A DNA stretch of 32,141 nucleotides from Monoraphidium neglectum (lineage: Eukaryota; Chlorophyta; Chlorophyceae; Sphaeropleales; Selenastraceae), in NCBI RefSeq assembly GCF_000611645.1, contig NW_014013364.1, forward strand, positions 1 to 32,141, read 5' to 3'. Positions 1 through 13,800 of the stretch are shown piece after piece. The notes below the pieces were generated by a model. That model saw nothing but the letters and a program-made list of their open reading frames with translations. It had not been told where the DNA came from and searched no databases. Numbering within the stretch: the stretch's first letter is position 1; each line of letters starts with the position of its first letter. The position numbers and the translations under genes are program-made.

Positions 1-2
1 TT

Positions 3-140
3 GATTTGCTTGGTGGCTCTGTGCTTGCTGATATTGTTGCCCCTTATGTGTATGCTTGCTGGCAGATCCGTTGGAAGGTTAGGAATGAGGAGGTCCGCTC
101 TAATGAGCGCGAGGCCGATGGCAGTGATGCTATGGTATGA
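3..140 (+). CDS. C-terminal tail of an unknown ORF, cut by the window edge
   Basis: An open frame enters from the left edge and ends at TGA 138-140, giving 45 residues. The first half is hydrophobic (around VLADIVAPYVYACW) and the end is charged (RNEEVRSNEREADGSD). Its base composition is clearly less GC-rich than the kinase-like sequence that follows. I do not recognise the family. A transposon-encoded protein or an ordinary gene end are both possible, and the frame may be accidental. Confidence 0.3.
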   Translation, partial: DLLGGSVLADIVAPYVYACWQIRWKVRNEEVRSNEREADGSDAMV

Positions 141-144
141 GTAA

Positions 145-969
145 CTTATCTATCCCATCACAACCGCGAACCCCGTCGCCGCCGCCACCAGCACCAGCAG
201 CGCCGCCTCCACCGACTTCGGCAAGGTGCAGGCCTGGCTGCGCTCCAAGCCTTTCAGCCGCGCCAGGCCGTCAGCCGCCGCCGCTTCCGACATCGCCAGC
301 AGCACCGACGACAGCCCGTCGTCATCTTCCTCCGCCCCTGTGAGCTGGACGCCCCTGCTGAGCTCCAGCGTCTTCTTCTCTGTGGCCGCCCACTCTGTCC
401 TGGCGCTGCGCCGCGTGCACCAGGCCCGCCTGCGCCACTCTGACGTTAAGGAGGGCAACCTGCTGGTGGGCCGCGACGGCTACCTCACACTGAGCGACCT
501 GGGCGTCACCGGCCGCGCGCGCGACCACGGCCTCGACACGGAGAGCTCGGCCTACTACATGGCCCCGGAGCAGCTCGCGCCCAAGTCGCCGCAGCGCTCC
601 ATGCGCGTCGCGCTTGCCACTGTGGGGTGCACGCTGCGCTGCACCGACAGCCGCCCCATCGACGTGTGGGCGCTGGGCATGACATTTGTGCGCCTGCTCG
701 TCAACCCGGCTGACTACGAGAGCGCCTATGACGCCATCCACGCGGGCTGCTGGGTGCCGCCGGCCCACGTTGGCCGCGAGCTTGCGCACCTCCTGAGCTG
801 CATGCTGCGGCGCGACCCCTCACGCCGCATCACTGCCAAGCGAGTGATGCGCCACCCCTTCTTTGTGAATGTGGACTGGGCTGCGCTGGAGGGGCGTGGT
901 GGTGAGATGGCTGTCGACCTTGGGCAGGCGGCGGCGCTGGGCAGGGCCTGCTACGGCTTTGCGTCCTGA
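145..969 (+). CDS. Protein kinase C-lobe fragment (N-lobe not seen)
   Basis: The frame is open from just after an in-frame TAA (142-144) to TGA 967-969. It carries the second half of a protein kinase fold. The catalytic loop HSDVKEGN (about nt 439-462) has serine where most kinases have the arginine of HRD, but keeps Asp, Lys and Asn. The metal-binding motif is DLG instead of DFG (about nt 499-507). It is followed by YYMAPEQL, the helix-F motif DVWALGM, a conserved RDPSRRITA segment and a terminal MRHPFF helix, all typical of Ser/Thr kinases. The glycine-rich loop, the VAIK lysine and the C-helix are absent, and about 70 Ser/Ala-rich residues precede the catalytic loop. No in-frame ATG lies upstream of the catalytic core. 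This is therefore either the last exon of a gene whose earlier exons are outside the window, or a truncated copy. An acceptor near nt 200 (CAG|CGCC) is possible but has a poor pyrimidine tract. Confidence 0.5.
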   Translation, partial: LIYPITTANPVAAATSTSSAASTDFGKVQAWLRSKPFSRARPSAAAASDIASSTDDSPSSSSSAPVSWTPLLSSSVFFSVAAHSVLALRRVHQARLRHSDVKEGNLLVGRDGYLTLSDLGVTGRARDHGLDTESSAYYMAPEQLAPKSPQRSMRVALATVGCTLRCTDSRPIDVWALGMTFVRLLVNPADYESAYDAIHAGCWVPPAHVGRELAHLLSCMLRRDPSRRITAKRVMRHPFFVNVDWAALEGRGGEMAVDLGQAAALGRACYGFAS

Positions 970-2053
970 AGCGAAGGGGCTTCATTTCGGGGCGTACGCG
1001 CGAGGGTGCGGCAAGCTTTGTTGGCAGGCCACAAGTTTGCGTTTGCAGGGACTTGGCAACATGTTTTTCCACAGAGGTTTGTCTGAGGGCCTGCAAGGAA
1101 TGCCTATCTTGCAGAACAAGGGCACTCTGAGCTGTTTCTTCTTGCCCATGATGCAGTCTGAACATCAGCCAGTTGTTTGTGCAGCTCACCCCTAAGGGAG
1201 GCTTGAGCTTGGTATCCTCTGTTGTGCATGGCAGCCTGGCGTCGGAACGCGCAAATGACTGCTGCAAGGGCATGTTCCCAGCTCGCGCCTTTTTTCCTGG
1301 CAATGAGGGCCGTCAGTATGAATTGCAGTGCTCTCAGCCCTTGACGCCCTGTGACGTCAACCCCCGGTGCAAAGCGTGTCTGAAAAACATCAAGGGTCCC
1401 AACCACTTCTGTACAGCTTCCTGCTTCTTGGCCACTGCTCTCAAACTTGTGCAATGTGATTCTCAAGCCTGCCCATGCCCTTGATTTGCCAACAACATAT
1501 TGTTGAATGTTTTGCCGCACCTATTGGATCTGCGACAAGCACATGAATCGCCCCATCTCCATGTCACAGCCAGGAAGACAAAGCGGTTACATGAGACTGA
1601 TTATCAAGCAGGCAGCAGCCTAGCGTAAGGGCAACACAACAGCCACAAACCCCTGTGCAAGTGCTGCCGTCAAGTGCAGTTGAAGCTGCCACTAAGGATC
1701 AAGCTGAGGCAGGCGGTGCTGCCAAGTGGGTGCATGGCGGTACACGCAGACATGGAGCCTTTCCAGGGGCGAAGCCCCCTATTGTGGTGGATAAGCTTGT
1801 GATGCACGAAAGACAACAGAGCTCAACTGCACAAAAAACAGAAACAAAATACGATGATCAAGACATGGGAAACTACAGCAAAGACACACAAGCATACAGA
1901 CATGCGAGCCCAGAGCCAACTCCAGACAGCAGTTTGCGCCAGACCGCACTGTTGCGCTGGCCTCCTGGGAAGCAGCCAGGGGCAGCTGCGGTCGTGGCCG
2001 ACACCGACCCGGCAGCCCCTGAGCAGCGCGGCGCCCAGGGGCGCGAAGTAGGC
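970..2053. other. Intergenic, no convincing gene
   Basis: This spacer lies between the end of the kinase fragment and the 3' end of the complex I gene, which runs towards it. Short open frames exist on both strands, but none shows a recognisable domain or a sensible spliced model. It should hold the 3' untranslated regions of both neighbours. I saw no RNA gene or array of repeats. Confidence 0.6.
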
Positions 2054-5841
<3,788 letters not shown>

Positions 5842-6103
5842 TGCAAAGCTTGGCAGATCACGGCTTGTAACAGATCAAGAAACCCCGTGGGTGGCCAGGT
5901 TGGTCAAACAGAAGCCTGAATGCCGCTGGAATGACGCGAAACCTCGAAGGCTCCCGGATGTGACATGCGGCAGGCAGGTGCCGAGCATCTGCTGCTGCCC
6001 TGCCCTGCTGGCAAAACCTCATAAAGCAGAAACCGGTCAGCATGCAGCGCATTTCCTCCATTCCCAAGGTGTTCCCAGGTTAGGTACAATCCCATAGACT
6101 GCG
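5842..6103. promoter_or_regulatory. Divergent intergenic spacer between complex I and PAAT-like genes
   Basis: Only 262 bp separates the start codon of the complex I subunit (minus strand) from that of the PAAT-like gene (plus strand), so both promoters and 5' untranslated regions must lie here or overlap. I found no clear TATA box. That it works as a shared bidirectional promoter is inferred from the spacing alone. Confidence 0.5.
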
Positions 6104-7228
6104 ATGGCGCTGCAATACACAATCAATCTGCCCCCCAGCAGCGTGCGAGTTCAAGTGACCGCGGCGTGGCTGCCCGACGCGCCAGCTCCGCCGATGTTCC
6201 TGAAGCGGCCCCCACCTTCTCCCCACACAAGCGAGCCGCCATGCGAGCTCGTACTCGAGGCGACTGCTGCAGGCAGTCTGTGTGACCTTGCTGTCACCCT
6301 GCGCTGCAGCGCGCGGCTCATCGAGCTGCGTGCTCAGGGCGCAAGCGACCGGGAGCCGCAATACATCGGCACGTCGCGCGGCGAGCCCGCTGCTGAGCCC
6401 AGCGCCACGGGGCCCATGTTTCAGTTCGTCATCCCCCTGCCGCCGGGGTGTGTGCTCATGCGCCTCAAGCTGCTGTCGCTGGCAGACAAGGGTTGCTGCA
6501 GGCTGGAGCACCTGGAAGCAGTGGTGCAGGGGCAGCCGCAGCCACAGCAGCCACAGCAGCAGCAGGAGCAGCAGGGCCGCAGCGGGACTCAGGGTCAAGA
6601 GTCTGAGGGAGGCGTGCCAGATGGCCGTTGCGCACCTCCTGCCTCCGTCGGCGCGCTTCACTCACAACTGGACGAGCTGCGGCTCCTGGTGAAGCATGCT
6701 GCAGGTGCGTTGCTCTGTTGAGGGGCAGTTGAGTCCCTGCGTCGCGGCATTCGCCTCGTGCATCTCAGTGTGATTTGGTGCATTTGACCCCACCCGCACC
6801 TTGCTGCAGGTAGCGGCATTGCGGGTAACGAAGCGGCACCCCTTCCGGAGTCATTGAAGCTGCTGCAGTCCAAGCTACAGGGCTCGGGGACGGCACCTGC
6901 GGCTGCAGTCCAAGCATTCGCTGCAGCCGTGGCTAAAGGTGTTGTGCTGCAGCAGCAAGAGCAGCACCAGCACCGGCAGTCAGATCTTGGGGTCAAGGGC
7001 ACATCAGCTGCGAGCTGCAAGAACACGCGGCAGCAGGAGCTTTGTAGCATCAGCGGCGCACACGGTGGCGCTGACAGGGGCCCTTCTACATATGCCCTCT
7101 GGATTGTGGAAAGGGTTGAGGCAACGGTGCGAGCGGCGGAGGACCGGCTGCACATGAGCATAAGCCGGCTGGTGGAGCGCCTTGATGCTCTTGAGGCGCG
7201 GCTGATGCCTGCCAGTCAAAGTAACTAG
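6104..7228 (+). CDS. PAAT/C10orf88-like protein, 339 aa
   Basis: Two exons, 6104..6704 and 6810..7228, join in phase across a 105-nt GT-AG intron. The start is the first ATG after the divergent spacer. The N-terminal 145 residues are beta-rich. They share landmarks with animal PAAT (C10orf88), a protein reported to associate with mitochondrial ABC transporters: FLKR (32-35), the turn GTSRGE (89-94) following a stretch about the outline of a surface residue pattern, and the LKLLSL strand (121-126). A glutamine-rich linker follows (about 144-157). The C-terminus (about 300-335) is an amphipathic helix with alternating Arg/Glu and Leu (VERLDALEARL), matching the coiled-coil end of the animal protein. 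The assignment was made by eye and is moderate: domain order and two short motifs agree, while overall identity is low. The fallback call is a conserved protein of unknown function. Confidence 0.6.
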
Positions 7229-7263
7229 CAAAGCGTTCGTGTCACAAAAACCTCACAATCAGC

Positions 7264-7269
7264 AATAAA
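7264..7269 (+). terminator. Possible poly(A) signal of the PAAT-like gene
   Basis: AATAAA lies about 36 nt beyond the stop codon at 7226-7228. Chlorophytes more often use TGTAA, so this may be chance. Confidence 0.25.
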
Positions 7270-7753
7270 AGTGACATTTATAAATGAGCAACACGTATGG
7301 CTGGGCGGCAGGAGGCAGACAGTCATGTGTTGACAGCGCATCCATTGCAGCCACCAGTTCAATCTTTGTGGGTGCACCGAAAGTGCCTTGCGCCGCGCCG
7401 GAGCCTATTGCGGCGCGGAGCCGCCAGCTGCGCGCACGCTTTGAGGCGGAGCAGCCTGTCTGTGCGAAGCAGGACCAGCGCTAGTGCCGCGACATGAAGG
7501 AGGATGAGGACTGCAAATCACATCTGAAGGCTCACAAGGTGTGGATGAGGTCAGTGGAGCTTGCCTGCATGCTGCCCCACCAATCTCTTGCGGGCGCAAG
7601 GAGGAAGCGCTACTTGGGTCCGCCGACCACCAGTGGTACGGATCGTCTCTGGTGGCCGGCCGGCTCCTCACAAGCTCACCCACCCTCCGCGCGAAAGCGT
7701 CCAGTCCTTGCTGCCACCGCAGGCAAACCACCGCAGTTGCAACTGTGGTTGAC

Positions 7754-7754
<1 letters not shown>

Positions 7755-7785
<31 letters not shown>
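7755..7785. repeat. (GT)15 microsatellite
   Basis: Fifteen consecutive GT dinucleotides plus one G, lying in the convergent intergenic region. It is a likely length-polymorphic marker. Confidence 0.95.
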
Positions 7786-7786
<1 letters not shown>

Positions 7787-8092
7787 TGGGGACTTGCTGC
7801 TGATGCCTTGTGTGTGGATATCCATCTGAACCTGCCTCCTGGCATTCACCATGCTCGATCCCACCCAACCCTGCATCTGCACTTTGTTGCACCACACTCT
7901 TGTGCGCGCTGTGCTGGAGCCATTGCTGCGTGGCCCAACCCTGCCTTCATGGCACCTCTCGTGCGTCGTAAAGGCCTTCAGGCCGCCGAGCAGCTTCCGC
8001 AGGTAACCATGCACTGTCGCAGCTGCGCATTGTGGGTTGATTATGTGGCCATTTCTTCACCAGCAAGCACATCGTAAGAATCTTCGTGCAAA

Positions 8093-8097
8093 TTACA
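8093..8097 (-). terminator. Probable poly(A) signal of RPB11 (TGTAA)
   Basis: The plus strand reads TTACA, which is TGTAA on the transcribed strand, about 84-88 nt past the RPB11 stop. TGTAA is the characteristic polyadenylation signal of chlorophyte green algae, and the spacing is reasonable. Confidence 0.5.
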
Positions 8098-8180
8098 CAC
8101 CGGACCAAACACCAAACATACATCAATTTTCCGAACAAACAGAGTAATAACGCGCTAGCTAAAGCAGATTGGATCTAATA

Positions 8181-8606
8181 TCAGTATCCGCCGCCGCCAC
8201 CGCCGCCACTGCTGCCGCCGCCTCCGCCGCCTCCCTCCATCTCCTTGACAGCAAGCGCGTCCGCCATCTTGGACCTCAGCTCTGCATACTCCCCCTGCAG
8301 CGCCTTCACCGCATCGGTGAACGCCTCCTGCGGCCCCTTCTCGCCCTCGCGCTTCGCCCCGGCGGACGCGCCGATGGTCTGCACCTTGATCAGCATGCGC
8401 GGCTCCAGAGGGTGCGGGATGCGGTAGCCGGAGAAGAGCACGGCGGGGTCGCGGTGCAGCTGCATGCGCACCAGGTTGCCGAGGGTGTGGTCCTCGCGCT
8501 CCACGGTGTAGGTGCCCGCGTTCTCCAGCTTCGTGTCGGCCACATACTCGAGCTTTTTTGCATGCTCAGGCAGCACAAACCGCTCATAGCGGTCCGGCTG
8601 GTTCAT
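8181..8606 (-). CDS. RPB11: RNA polymerase II subunit RPB11 with Gly/Ser-rich tail
   Basis: RPB11 pairs with RPB3 to form the alpha-like dimer on which RNA polymerase II assembles in the nucleus. The single uninterrupted exon encodes 141 aa. The family hallmarks are all present: the N-terminal DRYERFVLPE, the strand TYTVEREDHTLGNLVRMQL (the most conserved segment of the family), the HPLEPRMLIKVQT strand, and a C-terminal amphipathic helix (about 91-123). The typical eukaryotic protein is about 115-120 aa. The excess here comes from a short Ala/Gly/Lys-rich insert near residues 82-90 and a terminal tail after residue 123 made almost only of glycine with one Ser pair, ending in Tyr. The tail codons are GC-rich GGN triplets. 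Lack of introns contrasts with the intron-rich neighbours. A homologue in RNA polymerases I/III (RPAC2/AC19) was considered, but the start and core fit RPB11 much better. Confidence 0.95.
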   Translation of the reverse strand: MNQPDRYERFVLPEHAKKLEYVADTKLENAGTYTVEREDHTLGNLVRMQLHRDPAVLFSGYRIPHPLEPRMLIKVQTIGASAGAKREGEKGPQEAFTDAVKALQGEYAELRSKMADALAVKEMEGGGGGGGSSGGGGGGGY

Positions 8607-8709
8607 GGCCGCTGCGGAGCTGCTGCGGCTGCCGCGGGCTGTAGCAGCACAGCGGCTGCAGGCCGGTACGGACGGCTAGGGATGACCCACTGCCAGTGCT
8701 CAGCCGGCG
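8607..8709. promoter_or_regulatory. Upstream region of RPB11
   Basis: This interval lies directly upstream of the RPB11 ATG on the minus strand. If the plus-strand hypothetical gene starts near 8.7 kb, the interval would be a divergent promoter. No TATA-like element stands out. Confidence 0.3.
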
Positions 8710-10129
8710 TTGGCGGGGGAGCTGCACGCTGAGCTTGTTTGTCAGCCCTGCAGGTGCATGCGGTCCCCAGGTTGCAACCATGAGTTCGCCGTGCATGATC
8801 CTGCAACATGCCCAGCCGCTCAGGCAGAACTTGCAATCTATCATCACAGCGGGCCTCTCACCGTTCCAAGAGCGCTTGCTGCCTTGTCGACTGAGCAGCG
8901 CAGCATGCAGCGGCGCGCCACACGCAATGTTGCCGGCGACACCCGGCACTTGCGTAAGTGCCTCCTTGTGAATGCACGTGTTTGCTGGATGTTGGGCGGG
9001 TGGCCAGCTTGCTTTTCACACACGCGTGCAAAGTATGATCTGTGTGTCCAGATCAACGACGCAATGCCCGTGATACAGATGTCAGAATCGGTTGACGTAT
9101 CTTGGATCTCAAGCCAAACTACGTGTGCACAATTTGCTTCATGCCGGTGAAATGGCTAGATGACTAGATTTATGTCACACTCTGGTCAGCATGCTTGTAT
9201 TAGGATCTTGCATTGTGATTTGGGCTATACAACTCCTGCATTGCCAGGGCGGCCGTACACTGTGGATGGCCGAGACGCCGGCGCTTGGTGCACTGTGCCG
9301 AGTGAGCCCTTGCAGCATCGCCCTGCCTGGTCAGCGTACAGTATGCGGATGCTGAGCTCCGCTCGAGGCCTGGCGCGCTGACAGGCTGGATGCTGCTTTG
9401 AGGAATGCCGGCAGCTTCGAATGCACAGGTGCCAACAGTGCAAGGAGCTTGAGGAAGCACGCACCGCTGGCGCAGCCGAGTCAGCAGGCCGGGCGGGTGA
9501 CACTTGCAGAGGGCTGTCTCCCGCCATAGCTGACAAGCTCCCAGCGCGGGTCAACGCTGGCCGCGGCGCCGAAGGCGCTCCCGGGCAGCTGTGTGCGGCA
9601 GGCGCGGGCAGGGATGCGATCTGGCTGTGCCGCGTGTTCGTGCAGGTTGTTGCGGAGGATGCGCAGCTGGTGGACGAGCGCCCAGTGGTGCTGGGGGTTG
9701 AGCGGCTGGTCGCGCTGCATGACTGCCTGGTAAATGCAAGGTGGGTGCAGCGTTGGGAGTGCAAGTTAATCCCTGCGCACCATCCTCAGATCACGCACGA
9801 TGTACGTAGCTCATCTTCGCATGCCCCAGTTCCGTCACATGCTGCAGGCCAGCTGCGCCCACTGCGGGCAGAATCAAAACCCTCGCATTCGCAAGCCCGC
9901 CCACATCGTTCCCATGCTGCCGCCCCCTGTGCCCACGCAGCTGCGCGATGCAGCTGGCCTCAACACCATGGCTCATCTGCTGCTGCAGCTGCGCGCTCTC
10001 GTCACTGCACAGCTGCGTGCATCGACTGTCGGCAGCCAGGGTCCCGCTGCTGCGGTCAGGGGTGGCGTTGCGAGCAGAAGCTGTAGGGGGGCCATCAACG
10101 CTGCAACGCAGCTGGCATCATCTGCCTAA
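8710..10129 (+). CDS. Hypothetical plus-strand gene, exon structure unresolved
   Basis: Three stretches have protein-like character on the plus strand. The first is 8770-8955, which ends at a strong GTAAGT donor and encodes a segment with ATRNVAGDTRHL. The second is about 9421-9729, with a hydrophobic/acidic segment (LCRVFVQVVAEDAQLVDE) and a donor CTG|GTAAAT. The third is about 9830-10129, encoding CAHCGQNQNPRIRKPAH and then a Leu/Ala-rich helix, ending at TAA 10127-10129. The second and third join in phase 0 through an acceptor at 9827-9829. I could not connect the first to the second without stops, and the first Met is uncertain. A CxxC pair suggests a metal or structural site but no family is recognisable. 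Coordinates mark the extent of the coding signal, not an exact CDS. A spurious gene is possible. Confidence 0.3.
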
Positions 10130-10863
10130 CGTACAGCCGGGCTGCGGCTGGCGTTTCGCTGTGAATCCAGCTTTTGGTGCGGCTGAGTTTTGCTGTCGCA
10201 TCAGAGCCACACTGGCAGCAGCATGACCAGCCTGAGGGCAGCCCGATGCGGTCACGTTGTCGCACCAACACTGCAGAGGTTGTGAGTGCTGTTGGGCAGA
10301 GCAGTTCATCCCATGCAGCGACGGCGATTGCCGAGACAAGCTAGCATGCACAATGTGAGTTGCTTTGTTTGCGTAAAATCTTGCCTGGCACCTAGAGGAC
10401 CCTTGCCATTGGGCTGTAAATGCACAGAGATGTTGCCGGGTCAGTGCTTGATTATTCATTATTTGTCCATACCAGTATCATGTGGCCCAGGCATTTTGCG
10501 TACACAGATTTTATGTCATCGTGTGTCTGCCACGCTTTTCAAATTTTGACATCAGCCAGGTGTTACTACGGTACAATGACTACGGTATCATCAGGCCACA
10601 AGAGCCTTGCAAATTGCAGGGGTGGGTGACTATCGCAATCCAAGTGGCGAAACGGCCGTGAGATGCAGCTTCATACCACACTGTACAAAAGATTTCTCCA
10701 CCGCATGCGTCCGCAAGTGCTGAAGTCGCCTGGCATGCTGCTGATAAAAGCATAGCCAACATATGACAACCCATGCATGTACTCATCCAGTCTCTCCCCA
10801 CACACATCAGACACGCCACTGCGGAACCCCTGTACAGCAAGCAAAATTGATGGCAGCCTTGCT
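10130..10863. other. Convergent intergenic region
   Basis: This spacer lies between the hypothetical plus-strand gene and the 3' end of the giant minus-strand gene. It is less GC-rich than the flanking exons. A plus-strand TGTAA at 10415-10419 could be the poly(A) signal of the hypothetical gene. I saw nothing else in it. Confidence 0.5.
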
Positions 10864-13800
10864 TCACGCCTTCAACCACCCCTCTGCACATGCACGCTGC
10901 AGCAGCTCCGCGCCGCTGCTGTCCTGCTCTGTCAAAGACACCAGGACATCGGCGCGCGACATCTCAACCACCGGCCTGTGCGTGACCTCGCAGGCAAGGC
11001 CGCTGGCAACGGCGACCTCCTCGGTGATCTGCTGCATTGCCAGTAGCTGCAGCAGCACCACCAGTCGCCGCGGGCCCTCAGACAGCTGCCGCATGCGCGC
11101 CACCGCCCTTTGCGCTGCCGCTGCGAGAGGCGCCGGTCCCCTTCCACCGCCCCTGCCGCCCCCCTTGCTGGTGTGGGCCTTGGAGCGTAAGCCCTTGTCC
11201 CTGGACGCAGCGACCACGTTGCTGCTGCTGGTTGCGCGCCTGGCCGCATCAGTCATGCGCTCCAAGGCTGCGGGCATCCACGCGAGTGTGTGAGGGATGG
11301 AGGGTGGGGCTGATTCAGACAGCAGGGCTCACCAGCAAGCGGCAAGTGTGGCGACGGTGCAACAAGGCAGGGGAGGGAGAGCTCTCTTAAGCCATATGGG
11401 CAGGGCACCATCACATGGGAAAAGGGCTTGACAACGCCCAAGAGGGCTGCTGACGCACGCAGCGGCGATTGCGTCCGTGCACAAATCACGCTGCGCGCTG
11501 TCGCAGCCCGCGTGTTTGTATGCAGGTGCCCTTTGCCTCAAACACACCGCCCCTTACAGTGACACTTTGCAATGCATGTGGTACCGCAATGCCCATCCCT
11601 CACCTCTTCGGCTGGGTAACCTCCCAAGAAAGACAAACGCCTTGAAGTGGTCTCTTGCAGGGTCCCACTCGGGCCTCCAGGTCGTTTTGCCGTTCAATGC
11701 AGCCGTCACCCACTCCAGGATTTGCACATTGCGCAACAGGCCCGTCTCGGCCTCGCTCAGGCCAGCCGCCGACTCAGCAATCAACGCCGCAGCCCCCACG
11801 CTCCCTCGGAGGCCGCCCTCCTGTTCCCCTGGACCAATGTCCACCTCTCCTCGCGCCTCTGCCGCGGTCTCGCTGACCTCTTCTGCACTGCCACCCTCGA
11901 AGCTGTCCCCAAGGGCCGGCGTCCACGTCCACTGCCAGCCGCCCGCCTCCTCCTGGCTGTCCACCTGCACCTCCCTCTCCACACCTGGCACAATTCGCGT
12001 CACGCTCGCCAGCAAAGCCTTCACGGTTTGCTCGGCGAAGGCGGCAGCGGCCACCTCGCCAGCGCGCTCTCCTGGGCCGTTCCGCCACGCCGCTGCGTCC
12101 GGCAGGACCAGGGTGAGCTGCTGGGCCTTCTCCGCGGCGCGCACCGCGCCCTTTGCCAGACGCCCCACCCTCGCCACCGTGTTGCTGCGCTTCTGGCTGG
12201 GAGAAAGGGTCATCAAGTGCGACCGCACGTCGACGTCAAAGCCCCTGTAATCTGAGGAGAGCGAAAGGTCGAGCAGCAGCAGCGGCAGCAGCTCGCGCAG
12301 CGCGCCCCGCAGCTCAGCCGACGCCTGCGGGGAGAGATCCGCGCCGTCCCCCCAAGGGGCCATGCGCAGCAGGGGCGAGAGCTCCAGGCCGCTTTGATGC
12401 AGCAGCCCCGCCGCCTCGACGCGCCTCGCGAGCGGCAGCGCCGCCAGCGGCGCACCCCTCTCGCGCAGGCTGCGCACGGCCTGCATCCAGGACGCGGCGA
12501 GCGCCCCCAACATGCCACGCTCCACGAAGGCAGCACCCTCCTGGAACGCCGCCATGGAAGCCTCGGCCTGCGTCCTGCACGCCTCTGCTAGCTCACTGCT
12601 TAGGCGCCCCCACAGGCGCGACAGCGCCCCGCCGGCAACCGCCTTGAGCCCGGCTGCGTTCCCCACGCTCACGGCCAGGCATGCAGTGCTGAAGGGTGCC
12701 GCCGGGAGCTCGGCGGCTCGCAGCAGCGAGCTGGCCAGCGTGAGCAGTGCGGCGGGCGGCCCCGGCCAGCGGCTGACGTGGGCGCGCGCCGCTTGAGCCT
12801 GAGGGTGCGTGCTGCCGCCGCCTCCCCCTCCACTTGATGCCTGTGGCGGGGCCGCATCGACCTCTAGGGCGCCAAGCTCGGCGCCGCTTGAGCCGTCATC
12901 CCCATCAGCCGGCTGCTTGCCCGCCCACGGCCAGTACCACTGCCTCCAAAGCGAAGCGTGCGTCAAGCCGCCAGCGGCGCGAACTGCCGCTGCAACCAAC
13001 TCGCTTTCCAAGTCTGCAAGCGAGGTCGCATTGTCGCCAAGGCGACCGTACGTGGCAGCATTGTCGTCGCTGCTGCGGCCGCAAGCCAGGACGGCCGCCG
13101 TCATGTGGCGCAGGTGGGACAGCCGGAAGACGGCTAGGAGGGTCTGGTGTGGTTGTGTGATGCGTAGCAGTGGTGGTGAGTTGGGGTTGCACACCAGCGC
13201 GTCAGGTGGGGGCGAGACAGGTCTAAGATTAGAACAACAGCTTGCGCATGGCAGTGCGAGCGCAAGCTGCTCGCCTCAGCACCGGCCTGCCAAGCGTCGC
13301 CACGCGCGAGTGCGGCTGTCGTGAGATAGGCCCCTGCTGCAGACAGTGAGCTCGGCCGGCATCGCATCAATGCCCCTCAAGTGGCCTAACGGCAGCCAGG
13401 CCGCACCTCGTAGAGGTCACCCCCTGGCGCAACGTCCTCATCAGCCGCTGCGCCCCCACCGTCTGCGCCGCTGCCGCAGCGCGCCGCGCAGCCCTCCACC
13501 ACGCGTCCCAGCCAGGGCAGTTCCAGCGACGCAAAGCAGGGCTCCTGGTAGCAGGGTGCGAGCGCACGCGCCAGCTGGGCCAGGCCCTCGTCGCCCGCAG
13601 CGGCCGCGGCCACTCCGGCTGCGGTTGCTGCGGTGCCCGCGGCCGCTGTACCATTGGAGGCTCCGTTGCTGGAATCCCAGGCGTCGTCTGTGTCCAGGCG
13701 GCGCAGCAGCGCGGCCCAGACGGGGCCGCAGGTAGAAGCTGTGTGGGGGGTGAGCCCAGCCTGCAGCATGTGCCTGCGCGCGGAGGGTTGTGCGATCAGG

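Larger units (their letters stand above)
7229..8180. other. Convergent intergenic region with a GT microsatellite
   Basis: This spacer lies between the 3' ends of the PAAT-like gene (plus) and RPB11 (minus). It contains an AATAAA at 7264-7269, about 36 nt past the PAAT-like stop, a GT repeat at 7755-7785 and a minus-strand TGTAA at 8093-8097. Open frames crossing the GT repeat encode low-complexity peptides and are not credible genes. Confidence 0.6.

Noticed and set aside
6080..6661. 193-codon minus-strand open frame
   Set aside because: It overlaps the PAAT-like first exon in antisense; its Leu-run is the mirror of the CAG-rich linker.
7541..7829. Plus- and minus-strand ORFs through the GT repeat
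   Set aside because: They read Val-Cys or Thr-His repeats from the microsatellite and have no other coding character.
11477..12250. 257-codon plus-strand open frame
   Set aside because: It lies antisense to the large exon 13 of the giant gene; Ser/Pro/Arg-rich shadow sequence with no domain.
11267..13143. RAP domain at the C-terminus of the giant protein, as in many OPR proteins
   Set aside because: I looked for the typical RAP pattern of a beta strand, GPxH and YYEW; none is present in exons 13-14.
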